28,947 nt of DNA. Source: a virus. Position 1 is the stretch's first letter, and each line of letters begins with the position of its first letter. The translations under genes and the position numbers were made by a program. Positions 24,297-28,947 of this stretch are shown piece after piece. The notes under the pieces were generated by a model. The model saw nothing but the letters and a program-made list of their open reading frames with translations. It was not told the origin of the DNA and ran no database searches. The stretch spans positions 1 to 28,947 of IMG/VR virus record IMGVR_UViG_3300017744_000098; one strand, written 5' to 3'.

Positions 24297-26345
24297 ATGG
24301 ACGCATTTGGATATAACGCATTAAGTGGTTTTTTTGGATCAGCTGGCATCAAAGATGCTAAAATGCAAGAATTGCAATATCTTGAAAAGATATACAATTT
24401 AAGAAAAATGAAGCAGCAAGAAGAAGATCAACTTGCAGCAGACAGTCAAAAACTAATTGATACCGCATACAATACAGCAGTAGAACTAACTACTGGAGAT
24501 AATGCTAGAAGAAAAGACATACTTGATATAGAAGGTATATCATCAGAATTATTGCAACCTATAAATGACAAAATACAAAATGCTGGCAGTTATGAAAAAG
24601 CAAGAAGATTAGGTATAGATAAAGATTTAAGAGAATATCAATATAAACTTATGAATAATGATAAGGTATATCAGATGAAATTAAATCAAAATGCTATAGC
24701 TAAAATTATAGAAGCAGATGCTTCAGGTAAAGGTCATTTAATAAATCAACAAGACAGAGCGGCATTTAATGCATGGCAAGCAGAGAAAACAGATAAAGTT
24801 ACATTTAGAGGGGTATATGACTCTGATATTAATATGGATTTTATTAATAGTCCTGATTATGCAGGTAAACCTATTACAAAACAGGATATTATAGTTAACA
24901 ATATGGGTTTAATAAATGATTGGGCTTATTCCGTAAGTGGAGGTGATCCAGTAGAAGAACAAAAAGCTCATGCATTAGCAACAGCTAATCCGAATATTAT
25001 AAACTCTGGAGGTTGGCTAGATAATAAATTGGAAATACTAAACGGAGTAAGAGATGCTGAAGGCAATTTACTGTATGATCCAAATATTAAATTTGGTAAA
25101 GGTGAAATAAAAACATCATTAACTAAAGAGTTACTTAAAGGACAACTACAAATGTTCCCTGAAGATGGCCTTAAGTTGTCACAAATAATTGAAAATGGTG
25201 GTTTCCAAAACTTCTTCAAGCGTGCTGATGTTTCAAGCTTCTTTGAAACTACATTTGGTATAGATGAAAGCAACCCAGGCTTGATGGAGAAAGATAGTTA
25301 TATGTTTGATGCTGCTGGTAGATTAGCGCCCAATGATCCTGCCTTAGAACAAAGACTTGTATTAGCTGGACTTGATAATGGACCTAATGTAGAACAAGAT
25401 TATTATTTTGATAATAACGGTGACATAATGCTTAAGATTAATAATCTTAACATAAAGAAAATGTATGATTATAAAGGTGCTAGTTTAGATGGTGACGCAG
25501 CGACATTTATGGATAGGGATGCAGATGATATGAAATTTAAAGGCATATTCTTAGGCATGAAAGTTACATATCATGATGAAGCAGGAAACATCAAATCAAA
25601 ATTATTAATGAAAGGTGTTAAAGATATTGATCCTACAGATAGTGCAGAAAATATAAACAAGACTATACTTGGTGAAGCCTATGATCCAAAATATACTAAT
25701 TTAGAATATCGTCCTGCATATGTAATGCAATTTGAAGAACCTGATGTATTTGGGTTTGAAGGTCGATTAGGTCCATTATTGGGTGGTGGAAGAAGAACAA
25801 CATATAGTGATGCTTATTATCGTGAAATTAATTTAGGTAGCAATAACACACTTGCCGCTTTAAAGGATGAAGCGTATGATGAACAATTAAGTAATGCAAA
25901 AAATGAAAGATTTAACGCACAAAGATATCAAACAGAAAATAGAAGAAAGAATGAAATGTCTAAAAAAACTAGGTCACAGCTAGATGATATATATGCTTCA
26001 CGTTTGGATGTAGGTATAAAAGAACTTACAGACAATCATGAACCATCTATAATATACACATCAAGAGCAATGGGCTTTGATAGAAGAATAGATCCATACT
26101 TGATGGCTGATGTGTTTGATATGGCACAAATGCAAGGTGGTGAAAACTTTTCACAAAATGTTAGCCAAATATTAAACGGTTTTCATAAATTAGAGGAAGA
26201 ATATCCAGACTTATTAAGAATATATAAGTCAGGAGATCCGAAAGCACTAATTGATCATTATAAATCTACATTAAGCGAATCACAGTTTAAACAAAAACTT
26301 ACTAGATTCAAATTATGGTCTAAATATTTTAATCGAGCTAACTAA
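24297..26345 (+). CDS. internal virion (cargo) protein
   Basis: A 682-residue protein of the cargo set. The N-terminal part (about 1-130) is helical and charged (KMQELQYLEKIYNLRKMKQQ) and includes EYQYKLMNNDKVYQMKLNQN near 118-137, which I recognise as a conserved stretch of crAss-like and marine phage internal proteins. The rest is mixed alpha/beta with several Asp-rich loops, a Gly-rich stretch (RLGPLLGGGRRTTYSDAYYR near 488) and a charged helical C-terminus. No catalytic motif or membrane helix is visible. The first gene position after the lysozyme and the one-base spacing suggest the same unit. It overlaps the next gene by TAATG. Structural or ejected role is inference. Confidence 0.6.
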   Translation: MDAFGYNALSGFFGSAGIKDAKMQELQYLEKIYNLRKMKQQEEDQLAADSQKLIDTAYNTAVELTTGDNARRKDILDIEGISSELLQPINDKIQNAGSYEKARRLGIDKDLREYQYKLMNNDKVYQMKLNQNAIAKIIEADASGKGHLINQQDRAAFNAWQAEKTDKVTFRGVYDSDINMDFINSPDYAGKPITKQDIIVNNMGLINDWAYSVSGGDPVEEQKAHALATANPNIINSGGWLDNKLEILNGVRDAEGNLLYDPNIKFGKGEIKTSLTKELLKGQLQMFPEDGLKLSQIIENGGFQNFFKRADVSSFFETTFGIDESNPGLMEKDSYMFDAAGRLAPNDPALEQRLVLAGLDNGPNVEQDYYFDNNGDIMLKINNLNIKKMYDYKGASLDGDAATFMDRDADDMKFKGIFLGMKVTYHDEAGNIKSKLLMKGVKDIDPTDSAENINKTILGEAYDPKYTNLEYRPAYVMQFEEPDVFGFEGRLGPLLGGGRRTTYSDAYYREINLGSNNTLAALKDEAYDEQLSNAKNERFNAQRYQTENRRKNEMSKKTRSQLDDIYASRLDVGIKELTDNHEPSIIYTSRAMGFDRRIDPYLMADVFDMAQMQGGENFSQNVSQILNGFHKLEEEYPDLLRIYKSGDPKALIDHYKSTLSESQFKQKLTRFKLWSKYFNRAN

Positions 26346-28947
26346 TGGCAGTAGACGAAACACCAAAAGAAGGAATTGATTCTTATGATTCAGGCATGTC
26401 TTCTAATCAGGGCATTAATAAATTTTTAAATGCTATCAAAGAAGATCAAAAAGATTATAATAGATCTATTGATATGTATGGTGCACAAAAAAATGCACAA
26501 GAAACTAATGCTTTACAGCAGCAGCAAATGGGTTTAATATCTTCTGGTCTTGGTACTGATCCAGTTGGTAGTGATTTTGCACCACAAGATTTATTTACAG
26601 TAGGTGGCGGTTTAATTGGAGGTGCTTTTGGCGGTCCAGCAGGTGCGGTAGCAGGTACTACACTTGGTGCTAGTTTAGCTGAAACGACAGGTTCTGATTC
26701 TAAATTCCAACAAAGTTTAAAAGCTGGTACTGGAATGTTGATTGAAAGCACGGGTGATACATATGAGTTTTTAAAAGCAGTTGTTACACCGTGGGATCCA
26801 GATATAGATCAAAATACAACTATTGGTGATTTTTTACAAAGATATGGATCAGATATGTCTTTATCTAACTCAGTATATGTACCAGACAATTTAAAAGCTA
26901 CTGGTTGGGGAGCATTAGCAGATCCTACATTTTGGGCTACAGATGTTGCTAAACTTTTACCTTACTCTATGTCATTCTTTTTGCCTGCAGGAGCGGCAGC
27001 AAGAAGTACAAGATTTTTATTAAACTCAACCAAAGCATATAAAGGAGCTAAAACATTACGTGTTGGAGAAAAATTATATAAACCTGTTTTAACAAAAGCT
27101 TCTAAGAAACAAGCAAAGCGTCAAGGCATACAACAAGGTGAAGAGTTTGCAAAAATGGAAATGCGTAAAGGTATTGACATTGTTGCATCGAGTATTGGTG
27201 GTGGTATTGGTGGTAACTTTGCAGAAGGCGCATATGTTGCTGGTGAAGCAATGCAAGATGCCTTAGCTGCAGGATTATCAGATCAAGAATCACAAGCAGT
27301 TGCAACACAAGTATGGCGTGATAATACTAATTGGGTAGCAGCAGATATTGCACAGTTCGGTTTAACATTTGGTGGTTTAGGTAGATTAACGGCAGGATTT
27401 AGAGGTTTGATGAAGCCTACTTCTTTTGGTCAAAAAGTATTACCATTTATGCAAGCAGGTGGTACTGCAGCTGCTGAAGGGTATGCAGAGCAACATCAAG
27501 AAGTATTTCAAGAGTGGATTAAACATAGAGCTTTAGCCGAAAAAGGTGGAGGGGAACCACTTCCTTTTTCTCAATATTTCAAACAAATGGTTGCTGGTAC
27601 TAGTGTAGGAGATGCATTAGGTTATGGTGATGAGTCTGAATTTAGAGAATACTATAAGAGTGAAGAAATGTTAATGACTCGTGTAAGTGCATTTGCTTTA
27701 GGTGGAGCTATGGGTGCACGAGGTGGTTATGTTGATGCAATTGCAGAAAGAGATTACCAAATGCAAGAGCAAAGACAAAGATTGGGTGATTTATATGATG
27801 AAGCAGATTTTGCACAAGCTCAATCAATGAGACAAAAAATAATTGCGCATACAGTAATTGATAGTAACGGTAATGCATCATTAGCTAAATCACGTGTAGA
27901 GAGAATGGTGGCTGAAGGACAAATGCGTGAAGAAAAAGGAAAACAAATTATAGAAGCCATTGAGCAAGGTGAGGATATTTATGATGCAACATTTAAAGGC
28001 AATCAGTTAACACAAGCTGGTAAAAGACAGATATTCTTAACACGTGTAGAAATAGCAGAACAAAATTCTACTATAGAAAGATTACAAGAAACAAGAGATC
28101 AAGAAATTGAGGTAGCTAACAATAACTTCAAAAACAATGAAGTAAAACGTGAACAAGCTATTAATGAGGCAAATCAAAATTTTGAAGAAGCTAAATCTAT
28201 TATAGAAGAAGAAATAAAAGAAAATGAGTTTTTAATTGAGAATGTAGCATCTGTAAAGTTAGGCAAACTTACTAAAGATAAAACAAGAGTAAAAAGAACA
28301 TCTAAGGGACTAAGGCCTGAAGAGTTTACTGAGTTCACTACAGAAGGTAGACAGGCAGAACAAGACAAACCAAGTGTCGTTCAAAGAGCTGCAACTGCAA
28401 TTAAAGAAGGCGCACAAGCTGTAGTTAAAGGTGTAGGTCAAGCAGTTCAAACTGTTAAAGAACGTGGTATAAAACAAGCAGCACAAGATGCTGTACAGTC
28501 TGCACCTGCAAAAAAAGTATCAGAGTTTCTTAAAACACAAATAGATAAAGGAACTAATTTTACAAAAAAATATGCAGACAAAGTAATTCCAGGAGCTTCA
28601 GCTAGTATAGAAGAACAAGTAAAAAAATATAGAGAGTCATTAGGAGACAAAACACCTACAGCTGAAGAAGTAAAAACAAAAGCAAAAGAAATAGTTGATA
28701 AAATAAAAAAAACTGATTTAAAAGGAGCTACTACTGAAGTAATAAATGAAGTAAAAGACTTTGTAGAAAACAAACTTAAAGATAAATCTGTTACAGAAAC
28801 TTTAGTACAAACTTATGAATCTGCAAAAACTAAAGGCAAATCTTTAATAGAAAAAGGTAAAGAAATAGTTTCTGATTTTAAACAAAAAGTTGATGCTAAA
28901 ACAGAAAAGCTAAATCAAAGAAAAGAAAACGTTCAAGAAGAAAAACA
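26345..28947 (+). CDS. large cargo/ejection protein, 3' end cut by window edge
   Basis: The reading frame stays open to the edge, giving at least 867 residues. It starts by TAATG overlap. Several hydrophobic Gly-rich segments could insert into membranes: VGGGLIGGAFGGPAGAVAGT near residue 84, ADPTFWATDVAKLLPYSMSF near 190, IGGGIGGNFAEGAYVAGEAM near 282 and FGLTFGGLGRLTAGF near 334. From about residue 470 it becomes a long, charged, repetitive helix or coiled coil rich in Lys, Glu, Gln and Ala, with repeated amphipathic segments after 680. This layout is typical of phage internal ejection proteins that build a channel. In crAss-like phages giant virion proteins occupy this area, so the gene may be much longer. 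No enzymatic motif seen so far. Confidence 0.75.
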   Translation, partial: MAVDETPKEGIDSYDSGMSSNQGINKFLNAIKEDQKDYNRSIDMYGAQKNAQETNALQQQQMGLISSGLGTDPVGSDFAPQDLFTVGGGLIGGAFGGPAGAVAGTTLGASLAETTGSDSKFQQSLKAGTGMLIESTGDTYEFLKAVVTPWDPDIDQNTTIGDFLQRYGSDMSLSNSVYVPDNLKATGWGALADPTFWATDVAKLLPYSMSFFLPAGAAARSTRFLLNSTKAYKGAKTLRVGEKLYKPVLTKASKKQAKRQGIQQGEEFAKMEMRKGIDIVASSIGGGIGGNFAEGAYVAGEAMQDALAAGLSDQESQAVATQVWRDNTNWVAADIAQFGLTFGGLGRLTAGFRGLMKPTSFGQKVLPFMQAGGTAAAEGYAEQHQEVFQEWIKHRALAEKGGGEPLPFSQYFKQMVAGTSVGDALGYGDESEFREYYKSEEMLMTRVSAFALGGAMGARGGYVDAIAERDYQMQEQRQRLGDLYDEADFAQAQSMRQKIIAHTVIDSNGNASLAKSRVERMVAEGQMREEKGKQIIEAIEQGEDIYDATFKGNQLTQAGKRQIFLTRVEIAEQNSTIERLQETRDQEIEVANNNFKNNEVKREQAINEANQNFEEAKSIIEEEIKENEFLIENVASVKLGKLTKDKTRVKRTSKGLRPEEFTEFTTEGRQAEQDKPSVVQRAATAIKEGAQAVVKGVGQAVQTVKERGIKQAAQDAVQSAPAKKVSEFLKTQIDKGTNFTKKYADKVIPGASASIEEQVKKYRESLGDKTPTAEEVKTKAKEIVDKIKKTDLKGATTEVINEVKDFVENKLKDKSVTETLVQTYESAKTKGKSLIEKGKEIVSDFKQKVDAKTEKLNQRKENVQEEK

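Noticed and set aside
8-28773. Many reading frames on the minus strand (for example 15180-15425, 20459-20770, 28447-28773)
   Set aside because: All lie inside long + strand genes. Their peptides are hydrophobic or Leu/Ser/Cys-rich without domain logic, as expected for shadows of coding DNA.
1-28947. tRNA genes, CRISPR arrays, insertion sequences, integrase or lysogeny genes
   Set aside because: No cloverleaf, regular direct repeats with spacers, terminal inverted repeats or recognisable recombinase motifs were seen on reading through.

Overview
The window is a continuous block of late, structural genes from a tailed, double-stranded DNA phage. Every convincing gene lies on the + strand and the coding is almost gapless. 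The likely host is a Bacteroidota bacterium, probably a marine flavobacterium. Three things point that way: AT-rich DNA with AT-rich leaders instead of Shine-Dalgarno sites, promoter boxes of the Bacteroidota type TAnnTTTG, and gene order plus protein motifs that look like crAss-like (Crassvirales) podoviruses such as the marine Cellulophaga phage group. The affiliation is from recognition of motifs and gene order, not from a database search.

Layout. Positions 1-1289 hold three small genes: a Gly-Gly-Lys-Met repeat protein cut by the left edge, a small basic protein, and a protein with 17-residue repeats that looks like a fibre or spike. From 1290 to 8152 comes the head module: large terminase, portal, acidic scaffold-like protein and major capsid protein. 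From 8170 to 10072 are four small to mid-sized genes, including probable capsid decoration proteins, separated by hairpin terminators and promoters. From 10072 to 13693 is a connector block: three proteins that look like ring or adaptor proteins, one IHF/HU-like protein and one small beta-rich protein. The 1884-residue protein at 13693-19347 is the large tail protein, resembling the crAss 'muzzle' or stem. From 19347 to the right edge is a set of large internal (cargo/ejection) proteins, one carrying an N-terminal phage-type lysozyme domain. The last one runs off the window.

How they work together (inference). The terminase packs DNA through the portal into a shell of capsid protein built on the scaffold. 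The ring proteins and the large muzzle protein complete a short tail. The cargo proteins, rich in glycine-zipper and coiled-coil segments, are probably stored in the virion and ejected with the DNA, with the lysozyme opening the peptidoglycan. Many neighbouring genes share the stop-start overlap TAATG, so translational coupling is likely.

The most interesting signals are an in-frame A_AAA_AAG slippery heptamer that would fuse two ORFs in the cargo block by -1 frameshifting, three promoter boxes placed exactly the same distance from the start codon (candidate leaderless mRNAs), and an IHF-like gene inside the connector block. No tRNA, CRISPR array, insertion sequence, integrase or replication gene was seen. 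No stretch above 300 bases lacks a gene.
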